From Amycolatopsis vancoresmycina (GTDB lineage Bacteria > Actinomycetota > Actinomycetes > Mycobacteriales > Pseudonocardiaceae), in the NCBI RefSeq assembly GCF_000716785.1, contig NZ_JNYY01000016.1, positions 124,001 to 188,000 of the forward strand: a DNA stretch of 64,000 nucleotides. The letters run 5' to 3'. Below, piece by piece: positions 44,946 to 56,900 of this stretch (position 1 is the stretch's first letter; each line of letters starts with the position of its first letter). Made by a program: the position numbers and the translations under genes. The notes beneath the pieces were generated by a model. The model worked only from the letters and a program-made list of their open reading frames with translations, did not search any database and was not told the DNA's origin.

Positions 44946-47900
44946 GACCCCGCGGCCGTCGCCGGCGATCCGGTCGACCTGCCGCTGGTCCAGCCCGGCC
45001 AGCGGGAAGTCGCTCGGGGTGCGGCCGCCCGCGCCCGGCGCCGCGCAGTGGGCGACGGCTTCGCCCAGGGCGGCCACCAGGTCCGCGGCCAGCTTTTCGA
45101 CCGTGGCGGCGGTGTGCGTGTCGCGGTAGTAGGACCAGGTGAGTTCCAGGGAGTCCCGGTCCACCCGGCCGACGACGTCGAGCAGGTGCGCCCGGCCCGC
45201 GCCCTCGCCGACCGCCGAGTCCAGGCTGCCGGCCGCGCCGTCGAGCCGGCCCAGGTAGTTGAAGCTGATCTGCGGCGCGAGCGCGGGTGCGGTCCCGGCC
45301 AGGTACCGCAGCGCGCCGTAGCCGACGCCGCGGCGGGGCACCGCGCGCAGCTGTTCCTTCACCGACTTGAGCAGGGCGCCCCAGTCGCCGCCGATGCGCA
45401 GCGCGACCGGGTACAGCGAGGTGAACCAGCCGACCGTGCGGGACAGGTCGACGTCGTCGAACAGGTCCTCGCGGCCGTGGCCCTCCAGGTCGACCAGGAC
45501 GCCGTCGCGGCCGGTCCAGCGGGCCAGCACCCGGCCCAGCGCGGCCAGGAGCACGTCGTTGGCCTGCGTCCGGTAGCCGCCGGGCACGTCCTGCAGCAGC
45601 GCCCGGGTCAGCTCGGGATCGAGCCGCGTGGTGACGGTGGCGGCGCCGGTGCCGGTGGCGCCGCCGTCGACCGGCAGGGTCGCGTCGACCGCGAGGGCTT
45701 CGCGCCAGTACGGCAGTTCGCCGTCGAACCCGCCCGCGCCGGCGTGCGCGGCGAGGCGGTTGGCCCAGTCGCGGAACGCCGTCGTCTTCGGCGGCAGCGG
45801 GCCGCCGCGGTAGGCGGTTTCCAGGTCCTCCAGCAGGATCCGCCACGAAACGCCGTCGACGACGAGGTGGTGGACCGTCAGCTGCAGCACCGTGGGTTCC
45901 AGGAGTTCGGCGGTCAGCAGCGGCCCGCTCGCGATGTCGATGTCCGCGCCGAAGAGCTCGGCCGGTTCGGCGGCGGCGTTTTCCTGGCCGCCGCCGGTGA
46001 ACCGCATCCGCAGGGCGTCGTGGTGCTCGGTCAGGGTGGCCAGGGCCGCGCGCAGGGACTCGACGTCGAACGGCTCCGCGCGCTCGATCCGGACCGACTG
46101 CGTGAACCCGTCCGGGTCGCCGAAGTCCCCGGCGAAGAACCAGTGCTGGATCGGCGTCAGGGCGGCGGGACCGGTGACCGGGCCCTGCTCGGCCACGGTC
46201 ACCGCGGCCGAGCCCGCCGCGACGGCCAGCGCGGCGACGGTCTGGTGGGCGAACAGGTCCCGCGGGGTGAGCGCGAGGCCGTGGCGCCGGGCCCGGGAGA
46301 CGACCTGGATGCTGAGGATCGAGTCGCCGCCCAGCTCGAAGAAGTTGTCCTCGACGCCGACACCCGGCACGCCGAGCACATCGGCCCAGACCTCGGCGAG
46401 CGCGCGTTCGGTGTCCGTGCGCGGCGGCACGTACCCGGCCATCGGTTCCGCGGCGGGCTCCGGGAGCGCCTTGCGGTCGACCTTCCCGTTGGCGCTCAAC
46501 GGAAGCGCGTCGAGCGTCACGAAGGACGACGGCACCATGTAGTCGGGCAGGTCCTGCTGCAGCCACGCGCGCAGGTCCGGCTTCCCCGCCGTGACGACGT
46601 AGGCAACCAGCCGCCGGTCCCGGGCGACGACCACGGCTTCGGTGACGTCCGGGTGGGCGGCCAGTGCGGTCTCGATCTCGCCCAGCTCGATCCGGAAGCC
46701 GCGGATCTTCACCTGGTCGTCGGCGCGGCCGACGAACTCCAGCACGCCGTCGCCGGTCCAGCGGACGACGTCGCCGGTGCGGTACACCCGCTCCCCCGGC
46801 GCGCCGAACGGGTTGGCCACGAACCGTTCCGCGGTCAGCCCCGGGCGGCCGAGGTAGCCGCGGGTCACGCCGGTACCGGCGATGAACAGCTCGCCCGTCA
46901 CGCCCGGCGGGACCGGCCGCAGCCCCTCGTCCAGGACGTAGGCGGCCATGTTGTCCAGGGGCCGGCCGATCGGCATCGCGTCCGGCACGGCGGCTTCGGG
47001 CGCCAGGAAGTACCGGCTGGCGAACGTGGTCGTCTCGGTGGGGCCGTAGCCATCGACGACGGTCAGCCCGGGGCAGGCGGCCCGCACCTGGCGGACGGCG
47101 GCGGCCGGCACGACGTCGCCGCCGGTCCACACCTCGCCCACGCCACGCAGGCACGCGGGATCCTCCTGCGCCAGCAGCCGGAACAGCCCGGCGGTCAGCC
47201 ACAGCGCCGTGACCCCGTGCCGGGTGACGACGTCCCGCAGCACCTCGGCGTCCACGTCGCCGGGCGGGGCGACGACCACCCGGCCGCCGGTCAGCAGCGG
47301 CACCCACACCTCGTAGGTGGAGGCGTCGAACGCCTGCGGCGAGTGCAGCAGCACGGTCCGGTGCGCTTCACCGGCGAACGAGCGGTCCGAGGCCAGGCCC
47401 ACGATGTCGCGGTGGGTCACCGCGACCCCCTTCGGCTTGCCCGTCGACCCGGACGTGTACATCACGTAGGCCAGGTTCCCGGGCCGCACGGGGACCTCCG
47501 GCACCCCCGCCGAACCGGTCTCGTCCACCCGGACCACCGGTCCACTGTGGACGTCCTGATAGGACTCCTGGGCGATGACCACGGACACGTCCGCTTCGGC
47601 CAGGACCAGGCGCATCCGGCTCGCCGGGGCGCGGAGGTCGACCGGGACGTAGGCGGCACCGGCCTTGAGCACGGCCAGCTCGGCGACGACGAGCTCGGGC
47701 GAGCGTTCCAGCAGCAGCCCGACCCGGTCCTCCGCCCCGACCCCCAGTTCGACCAACCGCGACGCGAGCCGGTCGGCGCGGGTGTCGAGCTCCGCGTAGG
47801 TCAGGTCGCCGACCGCCGTCGCGTCCGGGGTCCGGCGGACCTGGTCGGCGAACCGGCTCACGACGGTGGCTTCGGGCACCGGGTGGGCCGTGTCGTTGAA

Positions 47901-50900
47901 CGTCCGCAGGACGAGCTCGCGGTCGGCGCCGGTGAGCAGGTCGAGTTCGCCGACCCGGCCGCCGGGATCGGCGGCGATGCGCGCCAAGGCCAGCGCCAGG
48001 TGGGCGGCGAGCCGGTCGATCGTGGCCCGGTCGAACAGGTCCGGGTCGTGGTCGAACGCCACCGACAGCCGCTCGCCCGGCGTGACGACCACGCTGAGCG
48101 GGTAGTTGGTCGGCTGCAGGTCGCCTTCTTCGTGCAGGCCGATCCCGTGCCCGGCCAGGGCGTCGGCGTCGAACGGGTAGTTCTCGAACACCAGGATGCT
48201 GTCGAACAGCGTGCTGCCGCCCGCCCAGCCCTGCAGCTGGGCCAGCGACACGAAGTCGAACCGGCGGGACCGGGCCTGCGCGGCCTGCAGCTCCCGCAGC
48301 CAGTCCGAAACAGTCAGTCCATCGTGGACGGACACCGGGGCGGGCAGGGTGTTGATGAACAGCCCGACCATCGACTCGACGCCGGGCAGGTCGGCCGGCC
48401 GCCCGGACACCGTGGTGCCGAAGACGACGTCGGATTCGCCGCTGTGCCGGGAAAGCACGAGCCCCCAGGCGCCCTGCACGATCGTGTTGAGCGTGAGACC
48501 GGCGCGCCGCGCCAGCTCGCGCAGCCCGTCGGCGGGCACCGACACGTGCACCGAAGCGGCGGACCGGGCGCGGTGCGCCTCCACCGGACGGCGGTCGTAG
48601 GGCAGCGGCGTCGGCGTCCGCAGCCCGGAAAGCTGCTCGCGCCAATGGGTTTCGGCGGCCGTGGTGTCCTGGTCGCCGAGCCAGCGCAGGTACTCGCGGA
48701 ACGGCGGGCGGTGCCCCGGCGCGCTGGAGCCCGCGTACCGGGCGCAGACCTCGCCGAACACCTGCGCGGCGCTCCAGCCGTCGAGCAGCACGTGGTGGAA
48801 CGTCCACACGACCAGCACGTCCCCGCCGGGCAGGCGGGCGAACGCCAGCCGCATCAGCGGCGCGGCCGCCAGGTCGAACCCCTGGGCGCGGTCCGCGTCG
48901 AGGAACCGCTCCTGCTCGCGTTCGCGCTCGTCGCCGCCGAGCGCGGTCCAGTCGAGGTGGACGACGGGGACACCGGCGGTGCGGTCGACGACCTGCAGCG
49001 GTTCGTCGAGGCCGTCCCAGACGACGCGGCTGCGCAGCACCGGCGTGTCCGCGACCACCCGCTGCCACGCGCGGGCGAGGCGGGCGGGGTCGTCGATGCC
49101 GGTCAGCCGCAGCCGCACCTGGTTGAGGTAGGTCCCGGCGGCGCCGTCGACGAGGCTGTGGAAGACCATGCCCGCCTGCATCGGCGTGAGCGGGTAGATG
49201 TCCTCGACCCCGCGGCCGTCGCCGGCCAGCCGGTCCACTCCGGCCTGGTCGAGCCGGGCGAGCGGGAAGTCCGACGGCGTGCGGCCGCCGGCGTCCGGCC
49301 GGGCGCAGTGCTCGACGATCCCGGTGAGCGCCTCGAGCAGGGCGCCGGCCAGCCGGCGCACGGTGGCTTCGGTGTGCACGCCCGGCGCGTAGTGCCAGGT
49401 CAGCTCCAGCTCGTCGCCGACGACCGCGCCGATGACGTCCAGCTGGTGCGGCCGGGTCTGCCCGGGGTGGGCCGCGCCGCCGAGGCCGCCGCCGTGGTCG
49501 AACCGGCCCAGGTAGTTGAAGCTGATCCGCGGGTCGATCTCCGGGACAGTGCCGGTGAGGTAGCGCAGGGCGCCGTAGCCGATGCCCCGGCGGGGAACCG
49601 CGCGGAGCTGTTCCTTCGTCGCCTTGAGCGCGTCACCCCAGTCGCCGCCGGTCGCGGTCAGCTCGACCGGGAAGATCGACGTGAACCAGCCGACCGTGCG
49701 GGAGAGGTCGAGGCCGGGGAACAGGTCTTCCCGGCCGTGGCCTTCGACGTCGGCCAGCACGCGGTCGCGGCCGGTCCAGTCCCGCAGGACCCGGCCGAGC
49801 GCGGCCAGCAGGACGTCGTTGACCTGCGTCCGGTACGCCGCCGGCACGTCGTGCAGCACCGCACGGGTCGCTTCGGCGGGCAGCCGCACGACCACGGATT
49901 CCGCCGAGCCGTAGGTGTTCTCGCCCGTTCCGTCGACCGGCAGCACCGGGTCGGCGCCGATCGCCGCCCAGTGGGCGAGTTCGTCGTCGAACCCGCCGCC
50001 GTCCGCGTGGCCGGCCAGGGTGCGGGCCCAGTCGCCGAAGGACGTCGTCCGGGGCGGGAGCTCGCCGCCGGCCAGCAGGGTTTCCAGGTCCTCCAGGAGG
50101 ATCCGCCAGGACACGCCGTCGACGACCAGGTGGTGCGCGGTGAGCGTCAGCGTCGTCCCGGCCAGCCCGGCGCGCAGCAGCGGCCCCTTTTCGAGGTCGA
50201 TGGTGGCGTCGAGGACATCGGCGACGTCGTCGGTGTAGTGCTGGCCGCCGGGGGTGAACCGCAGGCGCAGGGCGTCGTGGTGCCGTTGGAGGTCCTGCAG
50301 CGCGCGGCGCAGCACGGCCGGGTCGGGCGGCTCGGGCAGTTCCACCGAAACGGACTGGACGAACTGCTCCGGGTGCACCGGCCGCGGGTCGAGGTACCAG
50401 TGCTGCACCGGTGTCAGCGGGACCTCGCCGGTCATCGGCCCGTCGTGCGCCGCGACGGGCGCGGCCGGGGTGGCGGCGAGGGCGAGCGCGGCGACGGTCG
50501 GGTGGTCGAACACCTGGCCGGGCATCAGGTCGAGCCCGGCGCGGCGGGCGCGCGACACCACCTGGATGGACAGGATCGAGTCGCCGCCGAGCTCGAAGAA
50601 GTTGTCGTCGGCGCCGACCCGGGCCACCCGCAGCACCTCGGCCCAGATCCCGGCGAGCAGCCGCTCGGCGTCGGTGGCGGGTTCGCGGTAGCCCGGCGAG
50701 GCGGCGAAGTCCGGTGCGGGCAGCGCCCGGCGGTCGACCTTCCCGTTTTCGCTGAGCGGCAGGGCGTCGAGCGGCACGAACACGGCCGGCACGAGGTAGT
50801 CCGGCAGCGACCACAGCAGGAACTCGCGCAGGTCCGGTGTCCCGGCCGCGACGACGTAGGCGACGAGCCGTTTGGTGCCGGCGGTTTCCGCCGCGACGAC

Positions 50901-53900
50901 GACGGCCTCGGTGACGTCCGGGTGGGCGGTCAGCGCGGTTTCGATTTCGCCGAGTTCGACGCGGAAGCCGCGGATCTTGACCTGGTCGTCGGCGCGGCCG
51001 ACGAACTCCAGGACCCCGGCGCGGGTCCAGCGGACGAGGTCACCGGTGCGGTACATCCGCTCCCCGGGCGCGTCGAACGGGTTCGCCACGAACCGTTCGG
51101 CGGTCAGCCCCGGCTGCCCGAGGTAGCCGCGGGCGAGCCCGGTACCGGCCAGGTACAGCTCGCCGACCGCGCCCGGCGGCACCGGCCGCAGCCCGTGGTC
51201 GAGGACGTGGGCGGCCATGTCGTCCAGGGGGCCGCCGATCGGCACCACGTCCGGCACCACGTCCCCGGGTGCCACCGCGAACCGGCTGGCGAAGGTCGTC
51301 GTCTCGGTCGGGCCGTAGCCGTCGACGACGGTCAGGCCCCGGCACGCGGCCCGCACCTGGCGGATCGCTTCGGCGGGCACGACGTCCCCGCCCGTCCACA
51401 CCTCGGCCGCCCCGGCCAGGCAGGCCGGGTCTTCCTGGGCCAGCAGGCGGAACAGGCCGGCGGTCAGCCAGAGCGCGGTCACGCCGTGCGCGCCGATCAG
51501 CCGGCGCAGGGCGTCCGCGTCGATGTCGCCCGGCGGCGCGACGACCACGCGGCCGCCGTTGAGCAGCGGTACCCAGACCTCGTACGTCGAGGCGTCGAAC
51601 GCCAGCGGGGAGTGCATGAGCACCGTCCGGTGCGCGGGGCCGGCGAAGCTGCGGTCGCGCGCCAGGCCGGTGATGTCCCGGTGGCTGACGGCCACGCCCT
51701 TCGGCGTCCCGGTCGAGCCCGAGGTGTACATGACGTACGCCAGGTTCGTGGGCCGCACCACGACATCGGGGGCTTCGGCCGGGCCGTCCCCGAGTTCGCC
51801 GACCCGCAGAATGTGTCCACTGTGGACGTCCTGCGCGAGCGCGCGGCCGGCGTCGTCGGTGATCAGCACGCGCACGCCGTCGAGCAGCGTCGTCAGCCGC
51901 TCGCGGGGCGCTCGGGCGTCCAGCGGCAGGTAGGCGCCGCCGGCCTTGAGCACCGCCAGTTCGGCGACGACGACGTCGGCCGACCGGCCGAGCAGCAGCG
52001 CCACCAGGCCGTCCCGCCCCGCTCCGGCGCCGAGCAGGCGGTGGGCCAGCCGGTTCGCCCGGGCGTCCAGTTCCGCGTAGGTCAGGGTTTCCCCGCCGGT
52101 GACGGCGACCGCGCCGGGCGTGCGGCGGACCTGCTCGGCGAACAGCTCCGGCACGGTCGCGGCCGGGTGGTGCTGCGCGGTGTCGTTCCACCGCGCCAGG
52201 TCGTGCCGCTCGGCCTCGGTGAGCATGCGCAGCCGCGAGATCGGCTCGTCCGGCCGGGCCGCGAGTTCGGCCAGGAGGATTTCCAGGTGCCCGGCGAACC
52301 CGGCGACCGTCTCGGCGTCGAAGAGCGCGGGGTCGTAGCCGAACAGCAGCTCCAGGCGGTCCTCGCCGGGGTAGGCGACGACGCTGAGCGGGTAGTTGGT
52401 CGTTTCGACGCCCCGCAGTTCGCGCAGGCCCAGCTCCGCGGTCACCGGGTAGTTCTCGAAGACCAGCAGCGTGTCGAACTCCCCGCCCCAGCTCTGCAGC
52501 CGCGCCAGTGACAGGTGGTCGAACCGGCGGGCCTCGGCCTGCGCGGCCTGGAGGTCGCGCAGCCAGTCGGCGACGCGGGCCTGCTCGCCGACGTCGGCGA
52601 CGACCGGCAGCGTGGTGATGAACATGCCGGTGATCTCGTCGGCGCCGGGCAGTTCGGCGGGCCGCCCGGACACCGTGGTGCCGAAGCAGACCTCCGGCCG
52701 GCCGCCGTGGCGGGCCAGCAGCACCGCCCAGGCACCCTGGACGAGCGTGTTGAGGGTCAGGCCCTGCCGCTGGGCGGCGGTCCGCAGCGGCGCCGCGGGC
52801 AGCTCGACCCGCAGCGACGCCGTCGACTCGACGGCGTGGCCGTCGGGGGTGCGGTCGGTGCGCAGCCGGACAGGCTCGGGCCGGCCCGCCAGCTGCGCGC
52901 GCCAGAACCGTTCCGCGGCCGGCTGGTCCTGCCCGGCCAGCCACCGGACGTGGTCGGCGAACGGGCGCCGCGCCGGCAGCGGGCGCCCGGCGTGCGCGGC
53001 CGAGACGTCCGAGAGCACCTGGAACAGGCTCCAGCCGTCGAGCAGCAGGTGGTGGAACGTCCAGACCACGCGGACCTCGGTCGGCGAGACCCTGGCCAGC
53101 AGCAGCCGCATCAGCGGCACGGAACCGAGGTCGAGGCCGGCGGCGCGGTCGGCGGCCAGCACGGTCTCCGGGTCCTCGGGCGCGGTGGTCCAGTCGCGGT
53201 ACTCGATCGGCAGGGTGACCTGCCGGTGCACCACCTGCACGGGCTCGTCGACGCCGTCCCAGACCACCTGGCTGCGCAGGACTGGCGTCCGGTCCGCCAC
53301 CCGCTGCCAGGCGCGGCCCAGCGCCGCCGGGTCCGGGACGTCGCTCTGTACGAACGTCACCTGCTGGAGGTAGGCGTGCCGGCCGCCGCCGGTGAGCCGG
53401 TGGAAGAGCATGCCGGCCTGGGCCGGGGTGAGCGGGTAGATGTCCTCGACGTCGCGGCCGTCGCCGGCCAGCCGGTCCACCCCGGCCTGGTCCAGGTGCG
53501 CGAGGGGGAAGTCCGACGGCGTGCGGCCGCCGGCGCCCGGTTTCGCGCAGTGCGCGACGATCCCGGCCAGTCCCCGGGCGAGGTCGTCGGCGGCCGTGCG
53601 GATGGTGGCTTCCTCGTGCAGCTGGTCCGAGTAGAACCAGGTGATCTCCAGGCGGCCCCCGGTGACCCGGGCGACGACGTCGACGGCGTGCGCACGGACG
53701 TCGGCGGGGTGCTGCCGGAGTTCCAGGTCCCGTTCGAGGCCCCGGTACAGCTCGCCCCCGGCCTCGAACCGGCCGAGGTAGTTGAAGCTGAGCCGGGGCC
53801 TCACCGCGGGAGCGGAACCGGTGAGGTGGTGCAGCACGCCGTAGGACAGGCCGCGGGCGGGGACCGCGCGCAGCTGTTCCTTGACGGACTTGAGGAGGGT

Positions 53901-56900
53901 GGCGACGTCGCTCCCGGGGACGTCGAGCGCGACCGGGAACAGGGAGGTGAACCAGCCGACCGTGCGGGACAGGTCGACGTCGTCGAACAGGTCCTCGCGG
54001 CCGTGGCCTTCGAGGTCGACCAGCACGCGCTCGGCGCCGGTCCAGCGGCGCAGGGCTCCGCCCAGCGCGGCCAGGAGGACGTCGTTGACCTGCGTCCGGT
54101 AGACGCCGGGGACGTCCTGCAGCAGCGCCCGGGTCAGCTCGGCGTCGAGCCGGGTGGTGACCGTGCGGGTGCTCGCCACCGTGCCGTCGCCGTCGGTGTC
54201 GAGGGGGATCTGGGCGCCGTCGACCGCCTGCCAGTACGGGAGGTCGCCGCCGAAGTCGTGCCCGGCGAGCCGGTTCGCCCACTCCTGGAAGGCCGTCGTG
54301 CGGGCACCGAGGGCGCGCCCGTGGTAGGCGTGGTCGAGGTCCTCCAGCAGGATCCGCCACGAGACGCCGTCCACCACCAGGTGGTGCACGGCCAGGCGCA
54401 GGGTCGTGCCGGTGAGCTCCGCGCTGACCAGCGGGCCGCGTTCGATGTCGATCTCCGCGCCGAAGACGTCGGCCTCGGCCGGCTCGGCGTGGTGCTGCGT
54501 CCACCCGCCGGCCGTCTTCCGGAAGCGCAGCCGCAGGGCGTCGTGGTGGGCGACGACGGTGTTGACCGCCGCGCGCAGCCGGTCTTCGTCGACGTCTTCG
54601 GCGAGCCGGACGCTCAGCTGCTGGACGAAGTGGTCCGGGTCGGCCGGGCCGGTGTCGAGGAACCAGTGCTGGATCGGCGTGACGACAACCTCGCCGGTCG
54701 CCGCGGGCCGCTCGGCCGCGGGCGCGGCGACCCCGGCCGCCGCGGCGAGCGCGGCGATCGTCTGGTGCCGGAAGACGTCCTTGGTGGTGATCCGCAGGCC
54801 GGCCTTCGCCGCTTCGGACACGAGCCGGATGCTCAGGATCGAGTCGCCGCCGAGCTCGAAGAAGTTGTCCTCGACGCCGACCTCGGGCAGGCCGAGTGCG
54901 TCGGCCCAGATGGCCGCGAGCAGCCGCTCGGTCTCGGTCCGCGGGGCGACGCGGGTGGTGCCGCCGGTGAAGTCCGGGGCGGGCAGGGCACGCCGGTCGA
55001 GCTTGCCGCTGGGGTTCAGCGGCAGGCGGCCGAGCGGCACGAACGCCGACGGCACGAGGTGCGCGGGCAGCGAGGCACCGAGGAACTCCCGCAGGTCGGC
55101 GGGTGCCTCGGGCACGACGTAGGCGACCAGCCGCTGGTGCCCGCCGTCGGTGCGGGCGACGACCACGGCCTCGGTGACGTCCGGGTGCTGCCGCAGCGCG
55201 GTCTCCACCTCGCCGGGCTCGATCCGGAACCCGCGGATCTTGACCTGGTGGTCGGCGCGGCCCAGGTACTCCAGCTCACCGCGCGCGGTCCAGCGCACGA
55301 CGTCGCCGGTGCGGTACATCCGGGCGCCCGGCTCGCCGAAGGGGTCGGCGACGAACCGGCCGGCGGTCAGGCCCGGCCGGCCGAGGTAGCCGCGGGCCAC
55401 CCCGGCGCCGCCGAGGTGCAGCTCGCCGGGGACGCCGACCGGCACCGGCCGCATCCCGGCGTCGAGGACGCAGGCGCGGAGGCCGGCGATCGGGCGGCCG
55501 ATCGGCGGGGTGCGGTCGGTGTCGTGGTACCACGCGGTGGCGTACACAGTGGACTCGGTGGGCCCGTAGATGTTGGCGATCCGGCTGCCGGGCAACGCCT
55601 TCCGGATGTCGTGCAGCGCGTGCAGCGTCAGCGCTTCGCCGGCCAGGACCACAGTGGACGGCCGGACCGACACCGCGCCCTGGGCCAGCAGCTGCGCGAA
55701 CGCCGACGGCACGCCGCTGACCAGGCCGACCGGCCGGCCGGTGTCCTCGCCCTCGCCGAGGGCCAGCACGTCCCGGACCACCTCGACGGTGGCGCCGGTC
55801 ATCAGCGGCGCGAAGATCTCGAACACCGAGACGTCGAAGTTCAGCGACGTCGAAGCGACCACTGTGGACCCCGGCCGGAAGACGTCCCGGAAGTCGTTGC
55901 CCGCCCACGCCATCAGGTTCGCGGCGCTGCGGTGGGCGACCACGACCCCCTTGGGGCGGCCGGTCGAGCCGGACGTGTGGATCACGTAGGCCGGGTGGTC
56001 CGGGTTCGTGGCGCGGCCGAGCGGCTCGCCGGAGCAGCCGTCGAGCAGGCCGGGGTCGTCGAACGCCAAGGTGGGCACGGCGCCGGGACCGCGGCCGTCC
56101 GGCGTGAGCAGCAGGGCCGGGGCGGCGTCCTCGAGGATCAGTTCCTGGCGGTCGGCCGGGTAGGCCGGGTCGACCGGGAGGTAGGCGGCGCCGGACTTGA
56201 GCACGCCGAGCAGCGCCACCAGGATCCGCTCGGTGCGCGGCAGCGAAACGGCGACGAACCGCTCGGGCCCGGCACCCCGTCCGGCCAGGATCCGGGCCAG
56301 CCGGTTGGCCTGCTCGTCGAGCTCGGCGTAGGTGAGCGAGCGGCCCTCGCAGACGACGGCGACCGCGTCCGGCGTGCGGGCCGCCTGGGCCTCGAACAGC
56401 TGCGGCAGCGTGGCTTCCGGCGCGGCGGGCACCGGACCGCGGGAGAGCTCGGCGAGGTGGGCCAGCTCGGCGTCGCCCATGATCGGCAGCCCGGCCACCG
56501 GCCGGTGCGGCTCGGCGACCACGGCCGCGGCCAGCGTCCGCAGGTGCCCGGCGAACCGGTCGATCGTGGCGGCGTCGAACAGGGCGGTGTCGTACTCGAT
56601 CGCGAAGCCGCGGCCCTGCGGCTGGAACTCCAGCACCAGGTCGAACCGGGCCCGGGGGCGGGGCAGATCGTGCTCGCCCAAGCGGAGGGCGCCCGCCTCC
56701 CGGGGCCGGACCAGGTCCTGCTGCAGCACCAGCAGGACCTGCACCAGCGGGGTCCGGCTCGGGTCACGGGCCGGCCGCAGGTCGTCGACGACCTGGTCGA
56801 AGGGCACTTCCGCGGCGGCGAAGGCCGCCAGCGTCGTTTCCCTGACCCGGCCGAGGAAGGTGTCGAACGGTTCTCCCCGGTCGATCGCGGACCGCAGGAC

